A DNA stretch of 64,000 nt from Pontixanthobacter rizhaonensis. GTDB lineage: Bacteria; Pseudomonadota; Alphaproteobacteria; Sphingomonadales; Sphingomonadaceae. Both the position numbers and the translations under genes were made by a program. Under the pieces are notes generated by a model. That model worked only from the letters and a program-made list of their open reading frames with translations. It made no database searches and was not told where the DNA came from. The stretch is taken from the NCBI RefSeq assembly GCF_012972675.1, contig NZ_JABCRE010000002.1:1539001-1603000 (forward strand), read 5' to 3'. Shown piece after piece: positions 8,966 through 18,432 of the stretch. How positions within the stretch are numbered: the stretch's first letter is position 1; the number at the start of each line of letters is the position of its first letter.

Positions 8966-10789
8966 TCACTTCTTCGCTTCAAACAGTCCGGCAAGCTGCT
9001 CGATAATTGTGCCACCGAGCTGTTCAACATCCATGATCGTCACTGCGCGGTCGTAATAGCGGGTTACATCATGGCCGATACCAATTGCGGCGAGTTCAAC
9101 GGGTGAGCTTTTCTCTATCCATTCGATCACTTTGCGCAAATGCTGCTCCAGATAGCCCGCGCTGTTCACGCTCAGCGTGCTGTCATCCACTGGCGCGCCG
9201 TCGGAAATCACCATCAGGATACGGCGGTCTTCGGAGCGAGCGAGGAGCCTTTGATGCGCCCACATCAGCGCCTCGCCATCAATGTTTTCTTTCAGCAGAC
9301 CTTCGCGCATCATCAGGCCAAGATTGCGACGCGCGCGGCGCCATGGCTCGTCGGCTTTCTTATAAATGATATGCCGTAGATCATTCAGACGGCCCGGCTG
9401 GGGCGGCTTGCCATCGGCCAGCCAAGCTTCACGGCTTTGCCCGCCTTTCCAGGCGCGTGTCGTGAAGCCCAGAATTTCAACCTTCACGCCGCAACGCTCC
9501 AGCGTGCGGGCCATAATGTCAGCGCTGATCGCGGCGATGGAAATCGGGCGACCACGCATGGAACCGGAATTATCGATCAGCAGCGTTACGACTGTGTCCT
9601 TAAACTCTTGATCCCGCTCCATCTTATAGCTGAGCGAGTGCCCTGGCATGGTAACCACCCGGGCCAGCCGTGCTGCATCAAGCAGGCCTTCTTCCTGATC
9701 GAAGTCCCAAGCGCGGTTTTGCTGCGCCATCAACCGGCGCTGCAACCGGTTGGCGAGTTTGGTGACAATGCTTTGAAGGCCAGTCAGTTGGCTGTCCAGA
9801 TAGGCGCGCAACCGGTCCAATTCTTCGGTATCGCACAATTCTGGCGCTTCGATTTCTTCGTCAAACTTGTCAGTGAAATAATTGTAATCAAAATCACCGG
9901 GAATATCGGTCCATGAACGGTTCGGGCTGACAGGCATCATGCCCTCTTCACCCTCATCGCCCATCTCGCCGTCATTCATTTCTTCTTCAGAGGACTGTTC
10001 TGTATTGCTTTCGCCAGTGTCTTCGCCTTCGGAAGCTTCACCGGCCATTTCGGTTGTCTGCTGGTCAGAGCCTTCAGAATCGCCGTCATCTTCCTCTTGC
10101 TCGTTTTCGTCCTGGCCTTCCTCGTCCTCGCCATCTTCATCGTCAGAACCGCTGTCATTCTCTTCACGGATCAGATCAAGATTGCGGAGCATATCGAGGG
10201 TAAGCGACTGGAAGCTTTTCTGATCATCGAGCGACAGTGCCAGCGATTCAAAATCCCCACCTGCGCGTTCTTCGATCCAGTCACGTACCATATCAACGGC
10301 TGGTACAGCAGCATCGGGTATCGGCTGTCCGGTCAGTTTTTCGCGCAGCATCAAAGCCAGTGCGCCTTGGACCGGCACCTCGTCTTTGTTCTGAGCCCGC
10401 GTAATCGGGTCGGCGCCCATACGAATGGCGAGCGCGGCATCCAGATTGTCGCGCATACCGGCAAAATTGTTTGACCCCAGCGCTTCGTACCGGACCAATT
10501 CTACCGCATCGTAACAGGCACGCGCCATCGGCTCAGATGGTGCATTTCGCCCGTGCAAGCCCTCATTATGGTGCCGCAATTTGAGCGAGAAGCTATCGGC
10601 AAAGCCGCGCGCTTCTTGCGCCTGTTCAGGCGGCAAAGTCCGCCCCGGCAACGGTACCCGGAAGTTAGCCCCGGCAGAGGACGGCGCATCTGCGCTCCAC
10701 GCAATCTCAACCTCCGCCTCACGCGATAAAGCACGGCTAGCGCCCGTGAGCGCTTGCTTGAACAGATCGAGAGGAGTGTCTTCAGCCAT
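8966..10789 (-). CDS. cobT: Cobaltochelatase subunit CobT
   Basis: The 607-residue protein matches the CobT subunit of the aerobic CobNST cobaltochelatase, which inserts cobalt into hydrogenobyrinate a,c-diamide. The N-terminal 200 residues are the CobT-specific domain. Residues 209-285 are an extremely acidic Asp/Glu/Ser/Gly linker, typical of the family. The C-terminal half is a von Willebrand A domain whose metal-ion-dependent adhesion site reads DNSGS at residues 406-410. CobS, its AAA+ partner, and CobN are not in the window. The start lies 9 bases after the fsa stop, so the two genes are probably co-transcribed. Sphingomonads can carry cobS/cobT without a full cobalamin pathway, so the physiological substrate is uncertain. 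Confidence 0.92.
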   Translation of the reverse strand: MAEDTPLDLFKQALTGASRALSREAEVEIAWSADAPSSAGANFRVPLPGRTLPPEQAQEARGFADSFSLKLRHHNEGLHGRNAPSEPMARACYDAVELVRYEALGSNNFAGMRDNLDAALAIRMGADPITRAQNKDEVPVQGALALMLREKLTGQPIPDAAVPAVDMVRDWIEERAGGDFESLALSLDDQKSFQSLTLDMLRNLDLIREENDSGSDDEDGEDEEGQDENEQEEDDGDSEGSDQQTTEMAGEASEGEDTGESNTEQSSEEEMNDGEMGDEGEEGMMPVSPNRSWTDIPGDFDYNYFTDKFDEEIEAPELCDTEELDRLRAYLDSQLTGLQSIVTKLANRLQRRLMAQQNRAWDFDQEEGLLDAARLARVVTMPGHSLSYKMERDQEFKDTVVTLLIDNSGSMRGRPISIAAISADIMARTLERCGVKVEILGFTTRAWKGGQSREAWLADGKPPQPGRLNDLRHIIYKKADEPWRRARRNLGLMMREGLLKENIDGEALMWAHQRLLARSEDRRILMVISDGAPVDDSTLSVNSAGYLEQHLRKVIEWIEKSSPVELAAIGIGHDVTRYYDRAVTIMDVEQLGGTIIEQLAGLFEAKK

Positions 10790-10798
10790 AGAGCGGTA

Positions 10799-11452
10799 TT
10801 AAACGATGCTTTGTCCGGTTGTTTCCCAGTCTTTCAGAAAACCTTCAATGCCCTTGTCGGTCAGGATATGCTTGAACAGACCTTTGATCACGGCCGGCGG
10901 CGCAGTCATCACATCCGCACCGATCAAGGCGCTTTCCAAAACGTGCGTCGCATGGCGCACAGACGCGACGAGAATTTCGGTGTCGAACAGGTAATTGTCA
11001 TAGATCGTACGGATGTCGCGGATCAAATCCATTCCGTTGGAGCCATTATCATCGTGACGCCCCACAAACGGGGACACGAATGTCGCACCAGCCTTCGCCG
11101 CAAGCAGAGCTTGGTTGGCAGAGAAGCACAAAGTGACGTTCACCATTGTGCCGTCATCCGTCAGCGCCTTACAGGTCTTCAAACCGTCAATTGTCAGCGG
11201 AACTTTGATGCAGACATTATCCGCGATCTTGCGCAGAATTTCTGCTTCTTTCATCATCGTGGGATGGTCGAGCGCCACAACTTCCGCGCTCACCGGGCCA
11301 TCGGTCAGACCGCAAATTTCCCGCGTAACTTCCATGAAATCACGCCCCGACTTAGCGATCAGGCTGGGATTGGTGGTGACCCCGTCCAGCAGACCGGTTG
11401 CGGCCATTTCCTTGATGTCATCAATTTCGGCAGTGTCAGCGAAGAATTTCAT
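10799..11452 (-). CDS. fsa: Fructose-6-phosphate aldolase/transaldolase, small type
   Basis: The protein has 217 residues, the usual size of the short transaldolase family (TalC/FSA type, about 215-220), and is an almost complete match to it. It begins [31 protein letters not shown] around residues 24-39 is the first family signature. Lys83 in VCIKVPLT is the Schiff-base lysine. The enzyme acts in the cytoplasm in the non-oxidative pentose phosphate pathway or as an FSA-type aldolase; the two activities cannot be separated here. The gene lies between the DUF4197 lipoprotein gene and cobT, all on the minus strand. Confidence 0.92.
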   Translation of the reverse strand: MKFFADTAEIDDIKEMAATGLLDGVTTNPSLIAKSGRDFMEVTREICGLTDGPVSAEVVALDHPTMMKEAEILRKIADNVCIKVPLTIDGLKTCKALTDDGTMVNVTLCFSANQALLAAKAGATFVSPFVGRHDDNGSNGMDLIRDIRTIYDNYLFDTEILVASVRHATHVLESALIGADVMTAPPAVIKGLFKHILTDKGIEGFLKDWETTGQSIV

Positions 11453-11546
11453 GTGCAGCTCCGGTTAGCGATTCGGCCAAGCTATATGCCGCCCGCTTGG
11501 ATGAAACCAGCCCGTCCGCTGCTGCGACGCCGCGAATACCCAGCAA

Positions 11547-12236
11547 TTAGAGGTTACCCAGTCCAAATACACCAATCAGCAATGGGTCATTGGTGCTTTG
11601 TGGATCGCGCCGTATTCCGGCCTCCTCGATACCCATTTCCGTCCAGATTGCGTCATTGATTTGCGACGAGAAGCGGTTGGAAACACCGGCAACATCGACG
11701 CCCGATAGCCGCGCAATCGCCTGCCCGATTACCGGATCATTGGCAAAACGGATGGCATCGCCCAATTCCGGCACCATGGCTTCGGCCAAGCTGTTGCCCA
11801 TTTCCCCGCGCAAAAAAGACGTCGCTGCAGTGGGGCCGCCGCGAACCAGCTGTTCCGCGGCCTGAATTCCCACAATCCGCACCGCATCCGCAACTAACGG
11901 CGCAGCCCGTTCTGCGCCCTTCACCGCGACATCGGCAAAGGCACCTTCAAGCTGGTCCTTAAACACTGCGGAGGTCAAAATTCCGCTAAGTAAATTGCCG
12001 CGCGTGCCCAGAATATTGGACAATCCGATCTGCCCAACCTGCTGGTCCCAGAAGCCGCCATCCGCAGTCAGACGGGCAAAAGCACGCTCGCTCGATAGTG
12101 TAAGCAACCGCTTGATCGCATCGGTAAAACCAAACCCCGGCAAACTGGCGCAACCCGATACCCCCAGCGCCCCTGTCGCGGACAGTGCGATCATAAATGT
12201 CCGGCGACTATGCGGCACGGTCAACAAATCGGTCAT
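11547..12236 (-). CDS. DUF4197-family lipoprotein with Tat-like signal
   Basis: The product has 229 residues. The N-terminus carries a twin-arginine motif (SRRTFM, residues 10-15), a hydrophobic stretch and a lipobox VSGC with Cys29. It is therefore a candidate Tat-exported lipoprotein. The body is a predicted all-helical domain whose pattern resembles DUF4197, a family of unknown function. It has many Ala/Gly-rich helices and a C-terminus ending GVFGLGNL. The gene is divergent from priA, with about 60 bases between starts, and heads the minus-strand series leading to fsa. The function is unknown. Assignment to DUF4197 is by recognition of the overall pattern and is moderately sure. Confidence 0.72.
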   Translation of the reverse strand: MTDLLTVPHSRRTFMIALSATGALGVSGCASLPGFGFTDAIKRLLTLSSERAFARLTADGGFWDQQVGQIGLSNILGTRGNLLSGILTSAVFKDQLEGAFADVAVKGAERAAPLVADAVRIVGIQAAEQLVRGGPTAATSFLRGEMGNSLAEAMVPELGDAIRFANDPVIGQAIARLSGVDVAGVSNRFSSQINDAIWTEMGIEEAGIRRDPQSTNDPLLIGVFGLGNL

Positions 12237-12294
12237 ACTGCAATTCCTTGGTCTTGCGGGGATGCATCCGCTGCCCCCATATTGGCGCTATATC

Positions 12295-14460
12295 ATGAAA
12301 CGCGTTCGGCTCATCATATTTAACGCAGCACTCGGTCCGCTCGATTATTCGGTGCCGGACGATATGGCCGTGGAATATGGTTCGGTTGTAGTCGCACCGC
12401 TGGGGCCGCGCCAGATCATTGGCATTGTATGGGAAGAAGACCGGTTGCCGGGCGAGAGCGTGGCTGCGTCAAAGTTGCGCCCAATTTTTGAACTTTTGCC
12501 GATCCCGCCGCTCCGCGCAGAACTGCGGCGCTTGATTGAATGGACCGCCGATTATTACTGCGCCCCGCTGGCGGCTGTGGCGCGGATGGTGCTATCCTCT
12601 GGCGGCGCGATGCGCGGGCCAACGACCATGACCGAATACCGTCTGTCTGGCAGCGAGCCGGAGCGAATGACACCGCAGCGGGCGGTCGCAATGGATGCGT
12701 TGCAAGGTGAACAAGCCACCATCCGCGAGCTGACAGAACTGGCCAGCGTCAGCGACGGAGTGTTGCGCGGCCTTGTCAATCAAGGTGTGTTGGAACCGGT
12801 GGAAGTGAATATTGACCGGCCATATCCCCAAGCACAGGCCGATTATGATGAGCCGCAGCTTTCCGGCGATCAAAACACAGTTGCAAGCAGAATTGTCGCT
12901 GTCTTGGAGGCCCGCGAATTTGTGCCCTTTCTGCTCGATGGCGTAACCGGATCAGGCAAAACCGAAACCTATTTTGAGCCGGTTGCAGCCGCCCTGCGCG
13001 GTAACCGGCAAGTCTTGGTCCTGCTGCCGGAAATTGCGCTTACCGAAGCATTCCTCAAACGCTTTGAAAGCCGGTTCGGCGCTGCGCCGATTGTATGGCA
13101 CTCTAGCCTTAAATCGACAGAACGCCGCCGGGCATGGCGGGCGATTGCCAGCGGAGAAGCCCAAGTGGTGGTCGGTGCGCGCTCGGCCTTGTTCCTGCCC
13201 TATGCCAGCCTTGGCCTGATTATTGTCGACGAAGCGCATGAAATAAGCTTCAAGCAGGATGAAGGCGTGCGGTACAATGCGCGCGACGTCGCTGTAATGC
13301 GCGCCCGCTTTGAAAAAATTCCAGTGGTATTGGCCAGTGCCACCCCAGCGCTGGAGAGCCTGCAAATGGCCGAAAGCGGGGTCTATGAACGGCTAGAGCT
13401 GCCCAGCCGTTTTGGCGGTGCAACGCTGCCAGCCATTACCACGCTTAACCTGACCGAGAACCCGCCGGAACGGGGGCGCTGGCTCGCCCCCGAGCTGGTT
13501 GAGGCATTGCAAGACCGGTTAACCAAAAACGAACAATCTCTGCTATTTCTTAACCGTAGAGGTTACGCGCCACTGACCCTGTGCCGCCATTGCGGGCACC
13601 GTTTTCAATGCCCCAATTGTACGGCATGGCTGGTCGAGCACCGCTTCACCAGCCGTCTTGCCTGCCACCATTGCGGATATGACGCAGTATTGCCGGATGC
13701 GTGCCCCGATTGCGGGGAGGCTGACAGCCTGGTCGCCTGCGGGCCGGGGGTTGAGCGCATTGCCGATGAGGTGAAAGAAATTCTGCCTGAAGCACGGATT
13801 GCCGTGGCCACGTCCGACACTCTCAACACGCCGGAGAAAGCAGCAGAGTTCGTCGCGCAGGCAGAAGGCAAGGCGATCGACGTTATTGTCGGCACCCAGC
13901 TCGTCACAAAGGGTTTTCACTTCCCTGATCTCACACTGGTGGGCGTGGTCGATGCGGATCTTGGGTTGGAGGGCGGCGATTTGCGCGCTGCCGAGCGGAC
14001 ATATCAGCAAATCGCCCAAGTTGCCGGACGCGCGGGTCGTGGTAGCAAGCCCGGCGAAGTGCTGATCCAGACGCGGCATCCAAAAGCGCCAGTGATCGCG
14101 GCGTTGGAAGCCGGTGATCGCGATGCATTTTACGCGGCTGAAACAGAGGCTCGCCGCAGCGCAGGAGCCCCACCTTTTGGTAGGTGGGCAGCGATCATCG
14201 TGTCGAGTGAGGATGAAAATGAAGCAAAGGAAGCCGCCCGTGCAATCGGCGGCACCCGGCCCAACATCCGCGACGTGATGATCCTTGGCCCCGCTCCGGC
14301 CCCGATGGCGCTGTTAAGGGGCCGCTACCGATACAGGCTGCTGATCAACGCCCGGCGCAGTGCGCAGGTACAAGATATCATCCGCAAATGGCTCGATACG
14401 CTCGACTTCCCCCGCGGAGTGAGAGTAAGCGTGGATATTGATCCCTATAGTTTCGTCTGA
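12295..14460 (+). CDS. priA: Primosomal protein N' (replication restart helicase PriA)
   Basis: PriA is the 3'-5' superfamily 2 helicase that reloads the replisome at stalled forks. The product is about 721 residues from the ATG at 12295 (MKRVRLIIFNAALGPLDY); an ATG at 12262 would add eleven residues. The N-terminal DNA-binding domain precedes a Walker A motif (GVTGSGKTETYF) and a DEAH box (IIVDEAHE). The zinc-binding insertion carries paired cysteines (CRHCGHRFQCPNC, then CHHCGY and CPDCGE). The late helicase motifs include GTQLVTKGFHFPDL and QVAGRAGR. All motifs are intact and the length is normal. The open frame extends further upstream over the DUF4197 gene; I reject that extension. Confidence 0.95.
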   Translation: MKRVRLIIFNAALGPLDYSVPDDMAVEYGSVVVAPLGPRQIIGIVWEEDRLPGESVAASKLRPIFELLPIPPLRAELRRLIEWTADYYCAPLAAVARMVLSSGGAMRGPTTMTEYRLSGSEPERMTPQRAVAMDALQGEQATIRELTELASVSDGVLRGLVNQGVLEPVEVNIDRPYPQAQADYDEPQLSGDQNTVASRIVAVLEAREFVPFLLDGVTGSGKTETYFEPVAAALRGNRQVLVLLPEIALTEAFLKRFESRFGAAPIVWHSSLKSTERRRAWRAIASGEAQVVVGARSALFLPYASLGLIIVDEAHEISFKQDEGVRYNARDVAVMRARFEKIPVVLASATPALESLQMAESGVYERLELPSRFGGATLPAITTLNLTENPPERGRWLAPELVEALQDRLTKNEQSLLFLNRRGYAPLTLCRHCGHRFQCPNCTAWLVEHRFTSRLACHHCGYDAVLPDACPDCGEADSLVACGPGVERIADEVKEILPEARIAVATSDTLNTPEKAAEFVAQAEGKAIDVIVGTQLVTKGFHFPDLTLVGVVDADLGLEGGDLRAAERTYQQIAQVAGRAGRGSKPGEVLIQTRHPKAPVIAALEAGDRDAFYAAETEARRSAGAPPFGRWAAIIVSSEDENEAKEAARAIGGTRPNIRDVMILGPAPAPMALLRGRYRYRLLINARRSAQVQDIIRKWLDTLDFPRGVRVSVDIDPYSFV

Positions 14461-14470
14461 GGAAAAACCT

Positions 14471-15103
14471 ATGCTGACCGTACACCATCTGCGCATTTCG
14501 CAATCTGAGCGTATTGTTTGGCTGTGTGAGGAATTGGGGCTCGATTATGATTTGAAGCTCTATAATCGCGATGCAGAGACCCGGTTGGCACCGCCAGAGC
14601 TGAAGGCTCTTCACCCGATGGAAGTGGCGCCGCTGATCCAAGATGGCGAAGTTTTGCTGGGCGAAAGCGGCGCGATTGTTGAATATATCATCGGTAAATA
14701 TGCGCCTGATACAGATTTGGTGCCCGGCGCAGATCACCCTGATTTTGCCGATCACCTCTATTGGTTCCATTTTGCCAATGCGACTTTCATGACCAATGGA
14801 ATGATGCAAATTGCAGTGGGCGCGGTGGGTGCAGAAATGCCCGCCTCTCTCGGCAAACGGGTCACCAACGCATGGGCGCAAGTGGAAGCCCGCTTGGGCG
14901 AAGCAGACTATTTCGGCGGGTCGCAGCTGACCACGGCAGACATCATGATGATCTTCCAATTGACGACCAGCCGCGCGTTCAGCGACATGGCGATTGACCA
15001 TCTGCCCAATTTAAAAGCCTATTTGCAGCGCATCGGGTCGCGCGACGCCTATCAGCGGGCAATGGCCAAGGCAGAGCCGGGTTTTCCGCCTAAACTGGAC
15101 TAA
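14471..15103 (+). CDS. Glutathione S-transferase family protein
   Basis: The product is 210 residues, starting ten bases after the priA stop behind a GAGGAAAA ribosome site. The N-terminal thioredoxin-like domain begins MLTVHHLRISQSERI. It contains the cis-proline region MEVAPLIQDGEVLLGESGAI, in which ESGAI is the usual glutathione gamma-glutamyl contact. The helical C-terminal domain contains FGGSQLTTADIMM, the N-capping box motif of the family. A serine near residue 10 in SQSERI could be the catalytic residue, as in beta- or Tau-like enzymes. The substrate is unknown. It is likely co-transcribed with priA. Confidence 0.88.
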   Translation: MLTVHHLRISQSERIVWLCEELGLDYDLKLYNRDAETRLAPPELKALHPMEVAPLIQDGEVLLGESGAIVEYIIGKYAPDTDLVPGADHPDFADHLYWFHFANATFMTNGMMQIAVGAVGAEMPASLGKRVTNAWAQVEARLGEADYFGGSQLTTADIMMIFQLTTSRAFSDMAIDHLPNLKAYLQRIGSRDAYQRAMAKAEPGFPPKLD

Positions 15104-15152
15104 GCCGGATCGATTGGCTGGCACGTTTTCCCGCTTGAGGCATTGAGCGGGC

Positions 15153-16718
15153 ATGGCCGATAAAAACCGTGTTCTTGTTCCGATACTTGGCGATCAATTG
15201 ACGCCGGGTTTGGCGTCGCTGTGTGATTGTTCGCCCGACGATACGATCATCCTGATGATGGAAGTTTGGGACGAGGCGACCTACGTCAAACACCACAAAC
15301 AGAAGATCGCGTTGATCTTTTCCGCAATGCGCCATTTTGCCGCCGAGCTCCGTGCCGCCGGGTGGTCAGTCGATTATACCAAGCTGACCGACACCGAAAA
15401 CGCGGGTAGCTTCACCGGCGAAGTCGCCCGCGCGGTCGAGCGGCATAATCCCCGCGCCATCCATGTTACGCAGGCCAGCGAATGGCGGGTCCAGCAAAGC
15501 ATTGATGAATGGGCAGATAAATTTCCGTGTGACGTCACTATTCTGCCCGATGACCGGTTCATTGCATCAATCCCCGAATTTCACGATTGGGCAGAGGGCC
15601 GCAAGACCTTGCGGATGGAAAATTTCTATCAGGAAATGCGCAAGAAAACTGGCTTGCTGATGGACGATGGCAAGCCCGCTGGCGGCAAATGGAATTATGA
15701 TGCGGAAAACCGCGCACCACCTAAAAAGGGACTGACTGCACCTGAACGGTTCAAGCCGCAACCGGATGATATCACACGCGAAGTTCTGGATCTGGTGGCT
15801 GATAAGTTCGCTGACCATTTTGGCGATTTGGAACCGTTTGAATGGCCGGTAACCCGCGAAGAAGCGGAAAAAGCGGCAGACTGGTTCTTCGCGGAACGGC
15901 TAGCCGATTTCGGCACCTACCAGGATGCCATGATCCATGGCGAGGATGACCTGTTCCATTCCATGCTGAGCACGTCGATCAATATCGGACTGCTCGATCC
16001 GATGGAGTTATGCCACCGGGCAGAAGCCGCCTATCATGACGGCAATGCACCGCTCAACGCGGTCGAAGGGTTCATCCGGCAAATCATCGGTTGGCGCGAA
16101 TATGTGCGCGGGTTTTACTGGTACCATATGCCCGAACTTCAAACCGTGAATGAAATGGACGCGCACCGCCCGCTGCCTGAATTCTACTGGACTGGTGAGA
16201 CAGACATGCGCTGCATGGCGGACAGCGTCCGATCAACGAAGGAAAACGCCCACGCGCACCATATCCAGCGGTTAATGGTGCTGGGCAACTTTGCCTTGCT
16301 GGCAGGGATTACACCCGGCGAAGTGGAGGCTTGGTTCCTCGCGGTTTATGCTGATGCGTTTGAGTGGGTTGAGCTGCCCAATGTGGCAGCGATGGCCCTG
16401 TATGCAGATGGCGGGAAACTCGCCTCCAAACCCTATGCCGCCAGCGGCAATTACATCAATAAGATGTCTGATTATTGCAAGAAATGCCGTTACTCCCCGA
16501 CTGTGAAATCAGGGGAGGACGCCTGCCCGTTTGGGCCGCTCTACTGGCATTTCATGGATCGTCACCGCGACCGGCTGCGCGCCAACCACCGGATTGGCCG
16601 GATCTATGCCAATTGGGACCGGATGGATGCCGAAAAACGGCAGGACTATCTCGATAGCGCCGAGAATTTTCTTGGCAGCCTCATTCCCGCAAAAGCAGGT
16701 TGGGCACGAGCAGACTAG
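15153..16718 (+). CDS. Cryptochrome/photolyase-related protein, bacterial (6-4) Fe-S type
   Basis: The 521-residue flavoprotein belongs to the PhrB/FeS-BCP group, which repairs UV-induced (6-4) photoproducts with light energy. The N-terminal Rossmann-like domain starts VLVPILGDQLTPGL. The FAD-binding region includes GFIRQIIGWREYVRGFYW. Four cysteines suitable for a [4Fe-4S] cluster are visible. One is in DMRCMADSV. The other three fall in the pattern C-x2-C-x12-C within YCKKCRY and ACPFGP, with the spacing I remember for Agrobacterium PhrB. The gene lies 49 bases after the GST gene and ends four bases before the convergent CPBP gene. The closeness of ada suggests a DNA-repair neighbourhood. 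Confidence 0.9.
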   Translation: MADKNRVLVPILGDQLTPGLASLCDCSPDDTIILMMEVWDEATYVKHHKQKIALIFSAMRHFAAELRAAGWSVDYTKLTDTENAGSFTGEVARAVERHNPRAIHVTQASEWRVQQSIDEWADKFPCDVTILPDDRFIASIPEFHDWAEGRKTLRMENFYQEMRKKTGLLMDDGKPAGGKWNYDAENRAPPKKGLTAPERFKPQPDDITREVLDLVADKFADHFGDLEPFEWPVTREEAEKAADWFFAERLADFGTYQDAMIHGEDDLFHSMLSTSINIGLLDPMELCHRAEAAYHDGNAPLNAVEGFIRQIIGWREYVRGFYWYHMPELQTVNEMDAHRPLPEFYWTGETDMRCMADSVRSTKENAHAHHIQRLMVLGNFALLAGITPGEVEAWFLAVYADAFEWVELPNVAAMALYADGGKLASKPYAASGNYINKMSDYCKKCRYSPTVKSGEDACPFGPLYWHFMDRHRDRLRANHRIGRIYANWDRMDAEKRQDYLDSAENFLGSLIPAKAGWARAD

Positions 16719-16722
16719 GCGA

Positions 16723-17604
16723 CTAGCGCTCCCAAGACGGTGGAACGACGTGCCCTTCCTTCTTCGCTTGCCAGATCAACCAAAGACCCGCCGAGGATGC
16801 GATCACAAGCGCGAGAACCGATGCTTCCAATCCGAAGGCGCCGCCAGTCAATATTTCCGGTCCGGTCAATGTGGAATCCAGGAACCCCTGGTAATCATTG
16901 CCTGATACCGGAATGCCCCAAATCAGCCCTTGGGTCAGGTTCCACCCGGCATGAAGACCGATAGCCAGCCACAAATTGCGTGTGAGCATATAGGCCCCGC
17001 CGAGCAATAAGCCCGCTTCGACCGTGATAAACAGGGACGACATAATGGTGGCATTGTCATTGCTGGCATGACCAAAGCCAAACAGCAGTGAACTGATAAT
17101 CAGCGCTGCCCAGCTACCTGCAAATTCTTCGACGAAGCGGAACAGGATACCGCGGAAGATAATCTCTTCCAATACCGATGCGACCAGACCCGCTTGTACC
17201 AAAAGTGGCACGATATCTTCGCTCATACCGTAGGCTGCCGCGCGGTAAATACCCAGCGCCGCCGCAACGCCAACGATGGCGGAGAAAATTGCGAACCCAA
17301 CGAACAAGCCCAATGCGGTGTCGCCAACGGCACCCTTCATCGGCAGGTCGTCACGGCGTTCACGCCCCAAGCGCGGGATAATCAACTTATATACGGCAAT
17401 GATCACAATCGTTGCACCAATACCCGTGATCAACGTGGCTACATCGGGGCTCAAGCTATCAGGCAGAAAGCTCATAACCCCGCCGACGGCTGAGACTGCC
17501 GCAACCATAGCTGCAAGCCCTATCACCATCGCGACCAGCGGGAATTCCCACACTTTGCGCCATAGAGGCATATCGGCAGATGACTGGATATCGGAATTCG
17601 GCAT
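16723..17604 (-). CDS. CPBP (CAAX/Abi) family intramembrane glutamic endopeptidase
   Basis: The 293-residue polytopic membrane protein has about eight hydrophobic segments. The diagnostic motifs are all present: EEIIFRG (paired glutamates followed by Arg), FGFGHAS (second motif His) and GLHAGWN (third motif His and Asn). The family cleaves substrates within the membrane, and bacterial members have roles in envelope stress, bacteriocin immunity or prenyl-protein processing; the substrate here is unknown. The gene converges with the photolyase gene, with only four bases between stops. It lies downstream of the PEP-mutase-family gene on the same strand, about 70 bases away. Confidence 0.9.
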   Translation of the reverse strand: MPNSDIQSSADMPLWRKVWEFPLVAMVIGLAAMVAAVSAVGGVMSFLPDSLSPDVATLITGIGATIVIIAVYKLIIPRLGRERRDDLPMKGAVGDTALGLFVGFAIFSAIVGVAAALGIYRAAAYGMSEDIVPLLVQAGLVASVLEEIIFRGILFRFVEEFAGSWAALIISSLLFGFGHASNDNATIMSSLFITVEAGLLLGGAYMLTRNLWLAIGLHAGWNLTQGLIWGIPVSGNDYQGFLDSTLTGPEILTGGAFGLEASVLALVIASSAGLWLIWQAKKEGHVVPPSWER

Positions 17605-17673
17605 TACTTCCCCCTCAATTACGGCTTCCCGAGCCGAATTGTCAGATCAAGTCAATCCTTTGCCATTGATGGG

Positions 17674-18432
17674 CTAATTTGCGGTAAAAATCTCGCGCGC
17701 ATCTTGCTCCAATTGCGCCATCATCATCCGCCACGGACCGGGGCCCCAACTGACCCGCCCCACGCCCAGCTCACCAAGCTTCGCCGGTTGCGGCATTCCG
17801 GGCAACATCATGACGTTCACTGGCAAGTTTACAGCGTTACAAAGGGTGGCGATCAATTCTGGATCGCTCAATCCGGGGACAAACAGGCTGCCAGCACCGG
17901 CATCGGCAAATACCGTAGCCCGCTCTATAGCTTGATCCACCAAAGCAGATTGATTGGGGTCCTCACTCCGTTTCATCGCGCCCAAAAACAGGTCGGTGCG
18001 CGCATTGACGAATAATCCGCTGGAGGCGACGGCGGCAATCCGGTCTGCCTGAACGGCTGGTGCAAAAACACCGTCACCGCCGATGATCTGATCTTCAAAA
18101 TTGCATCCGACCGCGCCGGTTTCTGCCAATAATGCAGCATTCTTGGTCAACGTACCGGGATCAGCGGCGTATCCACCCTCAAAATCAATCGAAACGGGCA
18201 CTTCAACTGCGTTCACAATAGATCGTGCAGTACCCAGCAGATCTGCCAGCGGGATCACTTGACCATCATCATGCCCTTGAGCGCCCGCGACACCCAAGCT
18301 GCCCGTCGCCACCGCCTTTGCGCCAGCAGCGGCAATCGCGACCGCGCTGCCCGCATCCCATGCGTTGTAAATCAACAACGGTGCAGTATCGCTGTGCAAA
18401 CTCGCAAATCTAACCCGCTTGGCGTTATCCAT
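17674..18432 (-). CDS. Isocitrate lyase/PEP mutase superfamily protein
   Basis: The product has 252 residues and a TIM-barrel layout typical of the small PEP-mutase group. The N-terminal strand is LLIYNAWDAGSAV. GSLGVAGAQGHDDG is the substrate loop. PVSIDFEGGYA supplies the metal-binding acidic residues, and GCNFEDQIIGGDG is the next conserved strand. Family members include 2-methylisocitrate lyase, oxaloacetate decarboxylase and phosphonopyruvate hydrolase; the KKCGH catalytic loop of true isocitrate lyases is absent. The start overlaps the 3' end of ada by eight bases, so the two are co-transcribed. The link to DNA alkylation repair is unexplained. Confidence 0.85.
   Translation of the reverse strand: MDNAKRVRFASLHSDTAPLLIYNAWDAGSAVAIAAAGAKAVATGSLGVAGAQGHDDGQVIPLADLLGTARSIVNAVEVPVSIDFEGGYAADPGTLTKNAALLAETGAVGCNFEDQIIGGDGVFAPAVQADRIAAVASSGLFVNARTDLFLGAMKRSEDPNQSALVDQAIERATVFADAGAGSLFVPGLSDPELIATLCNAVNLPVNVMMLPGMPQPAKLGELGVGRVSWGPGPWRMMMAQLEQDAREIFTAN

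Noticed and set aside
10754-11659. A 301-codon plus-strand open frame over fsa.
   Set aside because: The minus-strand fsa is a clear family match across this interval; the plus frame has no motif.
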